DNA of 64,000 nucleotides from Variovorax sp. JS1663 (GTDB taxonomy: Bacteria > Pseudomonadota > Gammaproteobacteria > Burkholderiales > Burkholderiaceae_C), in NCBI RefSeq assembly GCF_002157355.1, contig NZ_LYMK01000001.1, forward strand, positions 342,303 through 406,302. Reading direction: 5' to 3'. This document shows, piece by piece, positions 38,149 to 47,867 of this stretch (the stretch's first letter is position 1; the number at the start of each line of letters is the position of its first letter). The position numbers and the translations under genes were made by a program. The notes beneath the pieces are model-generated. The model saw only the letters and a list, made by a program, of their open reading frames with translations. It was not told the origin of the DNA and made no database searches.

Positions 38149-38633
38149 GCGCGCGGCGCCGGGGCGGCGTCCTGTTCGGTTTCGTCGGGTAGCGACTTGC
38201 GCGCCGCCGGGTGCGCGGCATTCAACAGGCCCACCGCGAGGGCAAGCGGGTCGCGGCTTTCGACGAGCTCCATCGAAGCCGAACGGGCGACGATGGCCGC
38301 CACCTCGCGCCCCAGCTCGGCGGGGGTGAGGTTGAACTGCTTGGCCGTGCCCTGGATGGCGATCTCGGCGTTGCCGGGCTTCATCCGCGCCGCACCGGCG
38401 ATCGCGAGCTTGGCCTTGTCTTCGAGGACGGCCTGCATGACTTCCTCTACCGAGTGGTTCACGCGCCCGAGGAACATGTTGTCCTGACCGTTGAACTTCG
38501 TGCAGAAGGTCTTGGCGGCCGTTCGCAGCGACTTGCCCTTGAAGAGGTCGCGCGTGACGTACTCGATGGCCATGAGGGAGACAGCCGTGGAGGGCTGAGG
38601 AGCCGACGAGGCGGCCGCAATGAGGCAGGTCAT
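38145..38633 (-). CDS. Unknown protein, tail APAPRA
   Basis: 162 residues from ATG 38633 (AGGAAAGAG upstream); ATG 38573 is a later choice. Alpha/beta with a conserved-looking FKGKSLRTAAKTFCTKFNG segment. The final GCG CCG CGC GCA TGA provides the ATG of the next gene, so the tail ends RA rather than RG, just as in the gene at 18736. Confidence 0.6.
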   Translation of the reverse strand: MTCLIAAASSAPQPSTAVSLMAIEYVTRDLFKGKSLRTAAKTFCTKFNGQDNMFLGRVNHSVEEVMQAVLEDKAKLAIAGAARMKPGNAEIAIQGTAKQFNLTPAELGREVAAIVARSASMELVESRDPLALAVGLLNAAHPAARKSLPDETEQDAAPAPRA

Positions 38634-38652
38634 GTGCTCTTTCCTGGGAGGG

Positions 38653-39051
38653 TCAGCCGGCGTATGCGGGGGCGTTGGCGGCTTCGTTGAACGGATGGTT
38701 GGAAAGGACGCCCTCCTCGATCAGCTCTTCGATGACGCGCTCGCGCATGTCGTCGTCGGCGATGTGGTGGAGCGCACTGAGCCACTGCCGGCATGCAACC
38801 GCACAGATCTCGTCCGTCTGCTCGACCACGTACCGGAGGGCATCGCCGTCTTGCTCAACTGCCGCGCGGATGACGGCCTGGCTCGGATCGGGGATGAGTT
38901 GCAGAGCGCGGCCTTCGCTGCGGACCGCCGCGAGCATCAGCTCCTCGGTCCATTCCCGGCGGTTGATGGTGCGCAGCAGGAAGCCGTTGTGCTGAACGGT
39001 GGCGAGCAGACGTGCGTAGTAGGCGGCGTTTGTTTGGAGAGCGGCGTTCAT
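38653..39051 (-). CDS. DUF4116-repeat protein
   Basis: 132 residues from ATG 39051; the longer frame overlaps the neighbour and is rejected. It contains tandem repeats of the DUF4116 type (A(V/A)-x-(Q/S)-(D/E)G-x-AL-x-x(V/I)): ELMLAAVRSEGRALQLIPDP, then VIRAAVEQDGDALRYVVEQ, then a third partial copy. DUF4116 proteins are found in effectors and mobile elements without an assigned function. Ends NAPAYAG, a weak tail. Confidence 0.7.
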   Translation of the reverse strand: MNAALQTNAAYYARLLATVQHNGFLLRTINRREWTEELMLAAVRSEGRALQLIPDPSQAVIRAAVEQDGDALRYVVEQTDEICAVACRQWLSALHHIADDDMRERVIEELIEEGVLSNHPFNEAANAPAYAG

Positions 39052-39085
39052 GTTGCGGCTGTGGGTACTCAAAGGGGGAGGGCGA

Positions 39086-39343
39086 TCAACCGCGCATCGC
39101 AGGAGCGCTGCTGGACTCGTCGGGTGAGGCGAGCGCGGCGTCCGCGTCGGCGCGGATGAAGCCCGGGATGGAGAGGTGTGCCAGCACGTGTCCGTCAGGG
39201 TCGCGGACCACCATCTCGCCGCCGTCAGGGCGGCAGGCGACCTGCATCCCAAGGATCGTGGCCGCTGTGTCCGGCGCAACCAGGCGCGCGAGGGCGGCGG
39301 TCAGGAGGTCGCGAGCGACCAGGTCGGTGAGCAACTGTGTCAT
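39086..39343 (-). CDS. Unknown small protein, tail PAMRG
   Basis: 85 residues from ATG 39343, which overlaps the methyltransferase stop (GGATGA). Helical start MTQLLTDLVARDLLTAALAR, then a beta hairpin (GGEMVVRDPDGHVLAHL). Ends SSSAPAMRG. No family recognised. Confidence 0.55.
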   Translation of the reverse strand: MTQLLTDLVARDLLTAALARLVAPDTAATILGMQVACRPDGGEMVVRDPDGHVLAHLSIPGFIRADADAALASPDESSSAPAMRG

Positions 39344-40860
39344 CCCCGTGGCGCTTCGGCCAGCTCTTCCGATTCCTCGGCTTCTTCCTCGTCGAGATCG
39401 GGGGCGATGTGCCACGGGAAGTTGCAGGCGTCCAGCTTCAGTAGTACCGTGGCGACTTCGGTACCGGATTCGCGGAAGGTGCCTGCCGGGAGGTCCACCA
39501 CCTCGGCCTGGCTCGCGGTCGCGAAGTCGCGGAATGCCGCGGCGGCAGACGTGTTGCGATGCTGGAAGCTCGGGCTCGTGATGGCGATCAACACGCCGTC
39601 GGGCTTCAAAAATCGCGCTGCATGCTCGACGTGCTTGACGTCCTGGAGATTTCCGAAGGGTGGATTCATGACGACGGCGTCGTAGATGGGCGCAGGCTCA
39701 GTGGCGAGGAAGTCGCCGTGAATCACGTCTGTCAGGCCGGCTGCCTTGAGCTTCGCCACGTTGCGGTCCAGGAACTCACAGGCTGTGACGTTCTGCGCTC
39801 CCACAATTGCCGCGGCGCGTAGCGCGAGGCTCCCGTCGCCTGCACTCGGCTCGAGCACCTTCATCCCAGGCGCCAAGCCCGCCATGGCGACCGCCCGGTC
39901 AGCCAGCGCGCCAGGCGTCGGGAAGAAGCCGAAATCCTTGGCAGTGAGGTACTCGCCCGAGGCGATGACAGCGGCCAGTGCTTCGTCGGCAGCGCCTTCG
40001 AACACATGGGCCTGCGTCTTGCCGCCCTTCCACGCGCCGCCCAGGTCCTTCAGCACGACGTTGACGCGCTTGTAGAGCTTGGGGTCGAGACGTTCCGGGC
40101 CGAGGAAGAACTTGTTGTCCTCGGTGCGTCCGGCGCGCAGGACGTTCAGCACGTCGTCGTAGATGCGACGACCGCGTGAACCAGCAGCGTCAGGCACTGC
40201 AGCCCCGTCCAGCGTGGGCGCGGGAGCAGGGGTAGGTGCAGGCACGGGCGCGGCCGGCGCACTGGCGACAACGCTAGGTTTGGTCTCCGGAGCAACCGGC
40301 TGTGCGGCCAGGGTCGCCGCCGGCATGGGTTGGGCTTCAGGCAGTACAGCCGACTGGATCTGGCTCAGGAGCGAGCCGATTCGGGCATTCCCTGCGCCAA
40401 CCTCCGGGACCACGCGTACGTGCGCGACGATCGGGCCGGCCTTGAATTCGGCCAAGGGCAGACGACCCTCGAAGCGGGCGCGCAGCGTCTGGATCTGGGC
40501 GCCGGAGACACCGCCCAGCAGGCGCGAGCCGATGATGTGCTGGTACTTCAGGTACAGGTCATGGACGCCGTCGACGCGCTCGACGAGCTCGACGTAGTAG
40601 TGACGGTCGGCAGTGTCGTTTCCGACCACCTGGTAGATCGTTTCGCGGCCGAGCAGGCCCATCAGCTCCGGCGTCGCGTCGATGTCGCCGAAAGCGCCCT
40701 GACGCCACTTGCCATTGTTCGGCAGACACAGCCACATCTGCGATTTCGTGCGGACGGCTCCGGTCTTTGCGGGGGATGGGCAGACCCGTTCAAGGAGGTC
40801 GGCGATCTGCGATTCGGAAAGGATTGGACGGCGGCGGAAGAAGTCATCGCGGAAATTCAT
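39340..40860 (-). CDS. Class I SAM-dependent DNA methyltransferase (NPPF type), tail EAPRG
   Basis: 506 residues from ATG 40860; no good ribosome binding site. The first 200 residues are an unrecognised domain, then a Pro/Ala linker (about 200-235). From residue 310 a gamma-class adenine methylase: FFPTPGALADRAVAMAG, LEPSAGDGSLALRAA (SAM site, about 335) and VVMNPPFGN (catalytic NPPF, about 397). C-terminus is very acidic (DLDEEEAEESEELAEAPRG). First gene of the minus-strand cluster; the 250 bases upstream should hold its promoter. Confidence 0.85.
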   Translation of the reverse strand: MNFRDDFFRRRPILSESQIADLLERVCPSPAKTGAVRTKSQMWLCLPNNGKWRQGAFGDIDATPELMGLLGRETIYQVVGNDTADRHYYVELVERVDGVHDLYLKYQHIIGSRLLGGVSGAQIQTLRARFEGRLPLAEFKAGPIVAHVRVVPEVGAGNARIGSLLSQIQSAVLPEAQPMPAATLAAQPVAPETKPSVVASAPAAPVPAPTPAPAPTLDGAAVPDAAGSRGRRIYDDVLNVLRAGRTEDNKFFLGPERLDPKLYKRVNVVLKDLGGAWKGGKTQAHVFEGAADEALAAVIASGEYLTAKDFGFFPTPGALADRAVAMAGLAPGMKVLEPSAGDGSLALRAAAIVGAQNVTACEFLDRNVAKLKAAGLTDVIHGDFLATEPAPIYDAVVMNPPFGNLQDVKHVEHAARFLKPDGVLIAITSPSFQHRNTSAAAAFRDFATASQAEVVDLPAGTFRESGTEVATVLLKLDACNFPWHIAPDLDEEEAEESEELAEAPRG

Positions 40861-41111
40861 GCCGCGATAGTAGACAGATGCGAATCGAAAAAGTGCGATA
40901 TTTTCTCGTGCGCGTTCCACGCACTAAGACGAAGGTAAGCAGCAGCAGCTTCCTCTCTTGCCTTGCTGGCAAGCGACGATGGCGAGCTTCCAGCAGACGC
41001 GACCAAGCCGCCGCCTCGCTGGGAGCTACGTGGCGGCCTTTCGGCGCCTCACCCGTCGCTGATCATTCGCTCGTACGCGGCCGGCGGCCGCTTGCGGCCG
41101 CGCCGCTCCCT

Positions 41112-41330
41112 TCACACGGCGGGGCCGGTACCGTCGACGCCGGCCCCCTCAAGCGCAGCCTTGAGGGCTTCCTCCACCGCGTCGATCCGCTTCGTGCAGA
41201 CCTTGTAGGCAGCGACGGATTCGGTCACGATCTTGAGCAGATCGTCAATGTTGGGTTCTTTCTGCTCGCGTAATGTCTCCGCGTGCTTCTGGAGCACGTC
41301 GTACGCGGCGCGAAAGGTCTGCTGTTCCAT
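41112..41330 (-). CDS. xseB: Exonuclease VII small subunit-like protein
   Basis: 72 residues, the family's usual length, from ATG 41330. Two helices, TFRAAYDVLQKHAETLREQ and DLLKIVTESVAAYKVCTKRI, then a third amphipathic helix ending in EG, as in XseB. It sits directly after the large-subunit gene (12-base gap), the expected partner. The two form the exonuclease that degrades single-stranded DNA from both ends. Confidence 0.75.
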   Translation of the reverse strand: MEQQTFRAAYDVLQKHAETLREQKEPNIDDLLKIVTESVAAYKVCTKRIDAVEEALKAALEGAGVDGTGPAV

Positions 41331-41342
41331 GCTTGATGTCCT

Positions 41343-43104
41343 TCACTTCGGCTTGCCGGAACTCGCAGCCATGGTGCCGTCCCGGAACTGGATCTCAATG
41401 GGCTGGTCTGGCGCGGCCTGCGCCAGGCTGGTGATGGGCTGGCCCGCTGCGTCGCGGACGATGGCGAAACCCCGATTGAGGGTCTTCTCGGGGCCTTGCC
41501 CGGTGATCTCGCGCATCAGCGCTTCCGAGTTCTCGCGCACGCGGCTCAGCGTGGTCGTGGCCCGCTCGCCCATCACCGCGAACTGGGTGTCCGCCTGGCG
41601 CCGCGCAGCTCGCGCGCCGGCGCTGGCCCGGTCGAGGACGGTGTTGAGCGCGAGCCGCGAGCTGCTGCGGGCTTCCGGCAGGCCGGAGGTGGCGCGAGCC
41701 TGTACCTCGGCCATGTGCTTCGGCACGAGCTGGCGCGCGGTGGCCACCTGGGCCGCGGCGTCCTCGCGCACCTGGGTCATCAGCCTCAGGCTGGCCCGGC
41801 CGGCCTGGTGCACGTCCCGCACGGCCGCTAAACCGATCGCATTAATTGCGTCCCGGCTCTTCTGGCGCACGCGCGCCACGCTGGCGGTAGCGTCCGCCGC
41901 CACCTGGCCGTGGGCGCGCTCAATGGCCCTCCGCATCTCGCGCGCCGAGCGCGCCGCCGCGCTCATGATCGCCTCGGAGGCGGCCTTGGCCTCGCGCGCC
42001 CGGCGGGCGATGAGCTTCTCGATCGCGCCGATCACCTTGCTGGGCGTGTCGAACTTCGCGAATGCGACCTCGTCGAGGATGGTGCTGTCGCGTTCGTGCC
42101 CGATGCCGGTCAGGACCGGGAGGGGCTGATCGCAGATAAATCTTGCCAGGTCGTAGTTGTCGAGCCATGCAAGATCGTTCACCGCGCCGCCGCCCCGGAT
42201 GATGGCGATCGCATCGGGCAGGTCATCATCCGCTGCGCATTCGTCCAGCGCGGCCGAGAGCGCCGCGACGATCTCGCGGGCCGCACCTTCGCCCTGGAAG
42301 CGGCTGTGCACGTAGGTGAAGCGGCAGATGCCGAACTGCTCCAGGCGGTCGGATTCCTTGCGGAAGTCGCCCAGGCCGGCCGCCTCGTGCGGCGCCACGA
42401 CCAGCACCGAGGTGAAGTCCCACGGGGGTGGCACCTGCTTGTTCTGCTCGAAGACGCCCTCGCGCTGCAGGCGAGCTCGGATCTCCCTCTTGCGGGCTTG
42501 CAGATCGCCCAGCGTGTACTCCGAGTCGATGGCATCGATCTCGACGCTGAAGCCGTACTGGGCCTTGAAGGTTGGCCTGGCGCGAACGAGCAGCTTGATG
42601 CCCGCGGCGATCGAGGCGCCGGTGGCGCGCTCGAACTCGGGCAGGATCTTGCTAGCGACGTTTGCCCAGATCATGGCGTGCGCCTTTGCGAGCACCTGGC
42701 CAGCCTTGTCCCGCTCCGACACTTCGAGGTAGACGTGGCCACTGCCGAGCTTCGCGTTCACGACTTCGACCATCGTCCAGACGCCGCCCTTGAAAGCCTG
42801 TGCGATCGCCTCCCAGGAGACGCGACAAAGGGATGCCCTTGGCCGGCGCTGTGACCTCGCTACCGGCGGGGGCGGCGAGCTCGCGCGAGGCGAAGAGGTC
42901 CGGGGCGCTGGCCGCTGGGGCTGATCGTGCTGGTACCGCAGGCGCACCGGTGGTGCTCGCCAGCTGGTCCCATTTCGCGAAGGCCGACAGATCTATGTCG
43001 GGCCGAACCCACCAACGTCGGCTCTCGGGGTCATAGCGGGCGCCCAATGCCTTCGCGGCGTCTTTCTCCTTGAAGGGGACGTTGAGGTAGTAGCGCTCTT
43101 CCAT
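41343..43104 (-). CDS. xseA: DUF5710-exonuclease VII large subunit, split across a +1 frameshift
   Basis: From ATG 43104 the first frame encodes a DUF5710 domain (YYLNVPFKEKDAAKALGARY, then RRWWVRPDIDLS) and an Ala/Pro linker to KGIPLSRLLG. It then goes nonsensical, while the frame +1 to it continues AIAQAFKGGVWTMVEVVNAK, the normal XseA N-terminus. The join lies at about 42805-42835. The second frame (to 41343) carries the XseA core: FTSVLVVAPHEAAGLGDF, AIAIIRGGGAVNDLAW, VLTGIGHERDSTILDEVA. No start codon serves it well. Either a programmed frameshift, a mutation or a sequence error. Confidence 0.75.
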
Positions 43105-43232
43105 GAGGTGATTTTCGAGCATTCCTCAGTAGAGTCCCCCGCGGATCGAAGAGTGCCGCCGGCTTTTCGCAACTCTACCTAGCGGGAACTGACTTCGTGC
43201 TCGAGAGTTACTGCGAACGACTCGATTCGCCT

Positions 43233-43583
43233 TCAGGTAGAGAGAATGTCGAACGTTCTCACTAGGCCGACGAGCTGGCTGGGATCGCGGGCATCAGCAA
43301 AGAACTGCATGGCGACGTCATCGTCGCGCAGTTGATCGTAGGTCCGTTTGAAGTCGTAGCCGCACACGAGCGGCAGTCCGGTGCTTTGGGGAGTTATCAC
43401 CTGGTTCGGGTAAAACTGAAACACGGTCTTCAGATCTTGGACCGCGATCCACCAGCCCCCCTCGAATGCCCCGACCCCGTCGCCCAGCAGCCACCCGTCA
43501 TAGATCTTGCGATCAAGATGAAGAAACTGAGCGTTCTTCAGATTTTCGTTGGCCGATTCATTCGTCAATTCTCCGTCCCTCAC
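43233..43583 (-). CDS. Unknown small protein coupled to the 43580-45466 gene
   Basis: 116 residues from GTG 43583, which overlaps the stop of the larger gene as GTGA. Mixed alpha/beta, with FEGGWWIAVQDLKTVFQFYP and DVAMQFFADARDPSQLVGLV. No recognised domain and no tail motif. The shared overlap makes the two genes a unit, probably a complex. Confidence 0.55.
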   Translation of the reverse strand: MRDGELTNESANENLKNAQFLHLDRKIYDGWLLGDGVGAFEGGWWIAVQDLKTVFQFYPNQVITPQSTGLPLVCGYDFKRTYDQLRDDDVAMQFFADARDPSQLVGLVRTFDILST

Positions 43584-45466
43584 ATCGCCCAAGGCCACAA
43601 AGCCGTCGATCCCTTCGTTGGGGCGTGGAGATAGGGATAGGTCTTCATAGCCTCCGCCAGCGCTTGGGGCTCCACGGACTTGTCTGCCTCGAAGTGCTGG
43701 TAGATCGACCGGTTCGTAGCCGCGCCGCCGACCGACCGTAGATAGTCGATGAGGTCCCGTTCCACCGGACGTTGCCATTCCCAGTAGTTGGATTCAGGCT
43801 TGTGCTTGAGTGCGACCGACCCGTGGCCAACCCGACGCATCCTGCCCGAGGCAACCAGGGCCTCAAGAAGCACCTCGTCCTCAACGAACCCTGACATGGG
43901 TTCCTTGAGCTTTTCACGTGCCGCGGTCATTCCCCTGGGCGGGGCTCTCAGCGCGAGCAGGGCCTGGGAAACGTTCTCGATGGGCAAGGGGCGAGGCCAG
44001 GCCGCGTGGAGCATATGCTCAACAACGCCTACGATGGGGCTCGCACCGATGACGACGCCATAGCCTGGTTGGGCCAGCCATTGGACTGCGCTCCACTCGT
44101 TCAGGATCTCGCGGAGAAGGATTTCTTTGCGAAGTCCTTCGCGATCATCGCCGAAAGCATCCGCGATGTGTTCGAAGCGGAACGCGCCCCTGGCTGCGGT
44201 CAGGTTTCGAGCGAATTCGCAGACCTCCAGAACAGTCAAGGGCTTGACGTCCTGGTTCCAGTAGAACAGGTCGAAGTCGGGGCCGTCGACAGCGATCGGG
44301 ACGTTGTCCATGCGTCCGACCTTCACGAGGGCAAAGTCGGTCATGAATTTCGCCACGCCGATGATGTTCGAATGGCCGATGACCGGCGCGAGCCGGGCCT
44401 GAAGATGGCGAGCCCCAATGAAGCCCAGCGATGTGAGGTGGTCGGCCATTTCGGCCAAGGCGGGGGAATAGAAGGTGGCCGCGAGGAAGGGCGTCGCAAT
44501 CGCCAGGAGCTTGCGGCGCAGTTGAAAGGTTTTCGGAGGCGCGGCTGCAGACCAGAAATGCGGATCGAACTTGCCATCCTCGGACACACCGAAGGCCCAA
44601 AGGAGGCTCTCCTCCGTCCACGGCTCAGGCGTGCTGGCATTCGCAATGAGTTCCCGCAGCACCCAGCGAATCTCCTGCGTGATATCCATTTTCTCCACCG
44701 CATCGAGCTGGGCCTCGAGGATCTTCGCTAGCTTTGATGCGCCAGGGATGACGCTCCGGTACAACTTTCCAATGACCTGCTGCGCATCGCGGATCTCGGG
44801 CCGGTTCAGTGACACGACCTTGTGCGCCTCGAAGAGCAGCCAGCCGAGCCGATAGTCGTCGCCATTGATCGTATGGCCCGACTGTGAGCGAAACCGGATG
44901 GCGTCGTTCTGGCGTTTGCGGCGCTCCGCTTTGGTGGCCGGTGGCGTCAGCACCAACTTGGCAGGGCGTCTGACAGGTGCCGATCCGGGCTTCGGCCCTC
45001 GTGGGGCCGCCGGCGGCGTTCCTTCATATCCGATCGTCTCCCAGTCCGCATCGGTGAACTGGTTCTGGTACTCGGGCTGCCGCGTGCCGGGGTCTGGCCG
45101 CAGCGCCTTCGTCAGGCGGTTCACGCTGGTTCCGATCCAGGGCAGAGCCGGTCCTAGGGCGTATCGCGTGGTGCCCAGTGAAACCTTCAGTCCTGGGGGC
45201 GAGCGCTCCGCGAGCACGATCTCGGAAGCGGCTTGATTCACATGCGCTCGCGTGAGCGTCCTCGGAACCTTCTGGGACGCCAGCATCCTCGAAAGAAGGG
45301 TTGTAAGGACGGTCTCGCAGTACTCGAGTTCCTCCGGGGTCAGGCTGGAAACGAAATCCGGGTATGCGAAACGCTCCAGCAGAACTGGATCTCTATTCGT
45401 TGGGAAAACCATTCTCCAAGGCAGTCCGTAGGCAATGGCGGGCGGCAGAGGAAGGATGGAAGCCAT
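43580..45466 (-). CDS. Unknown large protein
   Basis: About 628 residues if started at ATG 45466 (ATG 45412 also possible; the frame stays open to 45571). The N-terminus resembles a globular alpha/beta domain; a disordered Pro/Lys linker lies near residues 160-210. The C-terminal 400 residues are mainly helical with IYQHFEADKSVEPQALAEAM near the end. No catalytic motif seen. It is coupled to a small protein and follows a response regulator on the same strand. Confidence 0.55.
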   Translation of the reverse strand: MASILPLPPAIAYGLPWRMVFPTNRDPVLLERFAYPDFVSSLTPEELEYCETVLTTLLSRMLASQKVPRTLTRAHVNQAASEIVLAERSPPGLKVSLGTTRYALGPALPWIGTSVNRLTKALRPDPGTRQPEYQNQFTDADWETIGYEGTPPAAPRGPKPGSAPVRRPAKLVLTPPATKAERRKRQNDAIRFRSQSGHTINGDDYRLGWLLFEAHKVVSLNRPEIRDAQQVIGKLYRSVIPGASKLAKILEAQLDAVEKMDITQEIRWVLRELIANASTPEPWTEESLLWAFGVSEDGKFDPHFWSAAAPPKTFQLRRKLLAIATPFLAATFYSPALAEMADHLTSLGFIGARHLQARLAPVIGHSNIIGVAKFMTDFALVKVGRMDNVPIAVDGPDFDLFYWNQDVKPLTVLEVCEFARNLTAARGAFRFEHIADAFGDDREGLRKEILLREILNEWSAVQWLAQPGYGVVIGASPIVGVVEHMLHAAWPRPLPIENVSQALLALRAPPRGMTAAREKLKEPMSGFVEDEVLLEALVASGRMRRVGHGSVALKHKPESNYWEWQRPVERDLIDYLRSVGGAATNRSIYQHFEADKSVEPQALAEAMKTYPYLHAPTKGSTALWPWAM

Positions 45467-45591
45467 GGGGCGGAAGGATACTGCTGATTTTTTCGCGCAT
45501 GGCGAAATTACAGCTTGCGCCGGGACAGTCCAATTCACGCCGCGTTTGCGCCGTATGCCCCCGTCTGCCACGGAGCCGGGCGCGGCCCAAC

Positions 45592-46191
45592 TCAGTCGAG
45601 AAGATGGTTCGGCCGAAGCACGAAAAGGGCCCGCGAACGGTTGTTCACGCCAAGCTTCTGGTACAGACGCCAGAGGTGAACCTTGACGCTGACGTCTTCC
45701 AAGCCGAGTGCCGTCGCCATTTCCGCATTGGTGAGGCCCCGGTCCATCATTTGCACGAGCTGACGCTGGCGCTTTGACAGCTTGAACTCAGGGGCTCCAG
45801 ATGGGGTGCCATCGTCCGAGCGGGGTCCCACGGCCAGGAGGGCCTTCAAGGCGTCGGCGTACTCATTGCGACCACTCGCCTTCTCGATGTAGATGTCCGC
45901 GCCAGAGGCAATGCAGATCTCCTCCATCTTGCTCGACGGGTGAGTCGAGAACACTGCGATCTGCGCCTTCGGGAACATGGACCGGACCTTGGCAACACCC
46001 GCGTCGGAGTCGTTGTCCGGGAGGTTGATGTCCATCGAGACAAGGTCGGGCGGTCCGTGATTGATCAAGGCGTCGTCGATGGCCGCGAGACTGCTGAGCT
46101 CGACGATGGTCGAGTGCGGGCGCAGGCGCTTCATGGCCATGACGATGGCATCGAGCAGCATTGGATGGTCGTCGACCGCATAGATCGTCAT
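45592..46191 (-). CDS. LuxR-type response regulator, orphan
   Basis: 199 residues from ATG 46191. Receiver domain: VDDHPMLLDA (acidic pocket), SMDINLPDND (phospho-acceptor Asp), AVFSTHP (Ser/Thr switch) and YIEKAS (Lys). After a linker, the HTH LSKRQRQLVQMMDRGLTNAE and VSVKVHLWRLYQKLGVNNRS are the NarL/FixJ DNA-binding unit. No histidine kinase is in the window. Close paralogue of the regulator at 55722-56519. Likely activates or represses genes in the element; targets unknown. Confidence 0.9.
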   Translation of the reverse strand: MTIYAVDDHPMLLDAIVMAMKRLRPHSTIVELSSLAAIDDALINHGPPDLVSMDINLPDNDSDAGVAKVRSMFPKAQIAVFSTHPSSKMEEICIASGADIYIEKASGRNEYADALKALLAVGPRSDDGTPSGAPEFKLSKRQRQLVQMMDRGLTNAEMATALGLEDVSVKVHLWRLYQKLGVNNRSRALFVLRPNHLLD

Positions 46192-46451
46192 CGACACAGA
46201 AATGGTCCTCCTGACCCATTGCACATCCGGGGGTCGCGAAAAATGAATCTGGGTGTCGTTTCCGACGTCGCTACAGATGCGCTTCTGCAGCGTGGAAAGA
46301 GGCGTGCCGAGCAGTCGAGCCGCTCAGTGATGGGACACTTCGGTCCGGTTCGCGTCCATTCCAAGGCGGAGTCTGGCGCAGAAGCGGCACGGATGGCCGA
46401 ACGAGCGGGAAAACAGTCCGCGTGAGCGCGAAAATTTGCGCGGTTTCGCGA

Positions 46452-47699
46452 TCAGTTACGCCCCGCTGCGGCGGGGGGCTGCCAACCCTCCAGGTCGAAG
46501 CACGCGCGAAAGCCGGGGCGATCGCTCATGCGCAGGCCGCCGCCGGCTGCGTACTCGGCCATCATCTCCAGGGCCATCCAGCGGTAGCCGGCCTCCTCGC
46601 AGGCCATCGCCGTAGAGCACCACCCGCCAAAGGGATCGAGCACCAGCCCGCCAGGGGGGGTCAGGAACTCCACCAGCAGCTTGGCGAGCTTCACCGGCAT
46701 CAGGGCGCCGTGCACCGGGAGGCCGACCGCCTTTGCCTCCTTGCGGGTCTTCTCGACCTCCCTGCTGACGTGGGGGATGGAGATCACGTTCCTGGGGATC
46801 TTCCCTGGGGTGACCTTGCCGAAGGAGCCCGGCCTGAGTGTGTAGGCGCCGTCGCCGTACGTGGCTGTGCGGGCCTCGCCACCGGCTGCCAGCAGCTGGG
46901 CGTGGCGCTTCGAATGGGGCTGCAGCACGCGGCGGTTGTCGGCGACGCAACGCACCGGGTCGTTGCAGAAGATCAGCACCGGCTCGTAGCCCACATTGAG
47001 CTGCTGGCGCTTGATCGACGCCCAGTAGGTCGGGCCCGGGGGCTTGGAAGGGTTGTGCCACACCGCGCGCTCGAGCAGCTGCAGGCCAAGGCGGTCATGT
47101 AGCGCCAGCGTGAGCCTCTCGACGTACATCGACCGGGCAGGGGACTTGGACAGGAAGATGTCGTTGCTCACGTTGAGGGCGATGCAGCCCCCGGCGATCA
47201 GGTTCTTCAGGAGCGGCTCCAGCGCGCCGCAGATGAAGTCGATGTACTCCCTCTCCGAACAGTTCCCGTACGCGCGCGCCTCGCGCAGCGGGTAGGGCGG
47301 CGAGGTGATGATCGCGGAGATCTGGTCCGTGAGCTTGCCTGCGAGCGTCTCGGTGCGCGTCCAGATGGCCAGGCCCAGATCAGTGCTGAAGGCCACTAGG
47401 GCGACGCCCTCAGGGGCTGGCGTCAGGTCTCCGTCCGGCTGCGCCTTCGGCGTGAGGCGCCATCGGCCTCTCTGGCCGGGTACTCGCTCTAGAAGGCCGA
47501 GGCGCCGAAGTGTCTGTTGCTGCCAGCGTACTTTCCTGTGCTCGAGGTTGTGGCGCTCGCGTGCGCGACCAACGGGCTTGCGTTCGCCGCCGTCGAGGTT
47601 GAGCGCCTTGTAGAGCGCTGCGTTGGAGATCCCGTCGTCGTGGATCTGGACGCCGCGGTAGGCCGCGAGGAGCGGCTCGAAGAGGTCAGACTGTTGCAT
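46452..47699 (-). CDS. Site-specific DNA methyltransferase (TSPPY / DPFGG type)
   Basis: 415 residues from ATG 47699. The N-terminal 90 residues form a wHTH-like unit. Catalytic motif ITSPPYPLREARAYG near residue 130 comes before the SAM motif LVLDPFGGWCSTAMACEEAG near 350, the beta-class order of N4-cytosine or N6-adenine methylases. It is the only methyltransferase here without a PRG-like tail (ends PAAAGRN). No restriction gene adjoins it, so it looks like an orphan methylase. Confidence 0.85.
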   Translation of the reverse strand: MQQSDLFEPLLAAYRGVQIHDDGISNAALYKALNLDGGERKPVGRARERHNLEHRKVRWQQQTLRRLGLLERVPGQRGRWRLTPKAQPDGDLTPAPEGVALVAFSTDLGLAIWTRTETLAGKLTDQISAIITSPPYPLREARAYGNCSEREYIDFICGALEPLLKNLIAGGCIALNVSNDIFLSKSPARSMYVERLTLALHDRLGLQLLERAVWHNPSKPPGPTYWASIKRQQLNVGYEPVLIFCNDPVRCVADNRRVLQPHSKRHAQLLAAGGEARTATYGDGAYTLRPGSFGKVTPGKIPRNVISIPHVSREVEKTRKEAKAVGLPVHGALMPVKLAKLLVEFLTPPGGLVLDPFGGWCSTAMACEEAGYRWMALEMMAEYAAGGGLRMSDRPGFRACFDLEGWQPPAAAGRN

Positions 47700-47867
47700 T
47701 TGAGGTCGTTGTTCGCAGCGGTGTTCCACTGCAAACAAGATCGCATATCTGACATCGATCCCGCAAGGCGCCGAACGGGTCCTCCTCAATTGTCACGCTG
47801 TAACATCAGGTATAGCCGGGGGAGAGCGCCATAAGGCGAAGCCCGTCTCGGCAAACTGGATGGAGCC

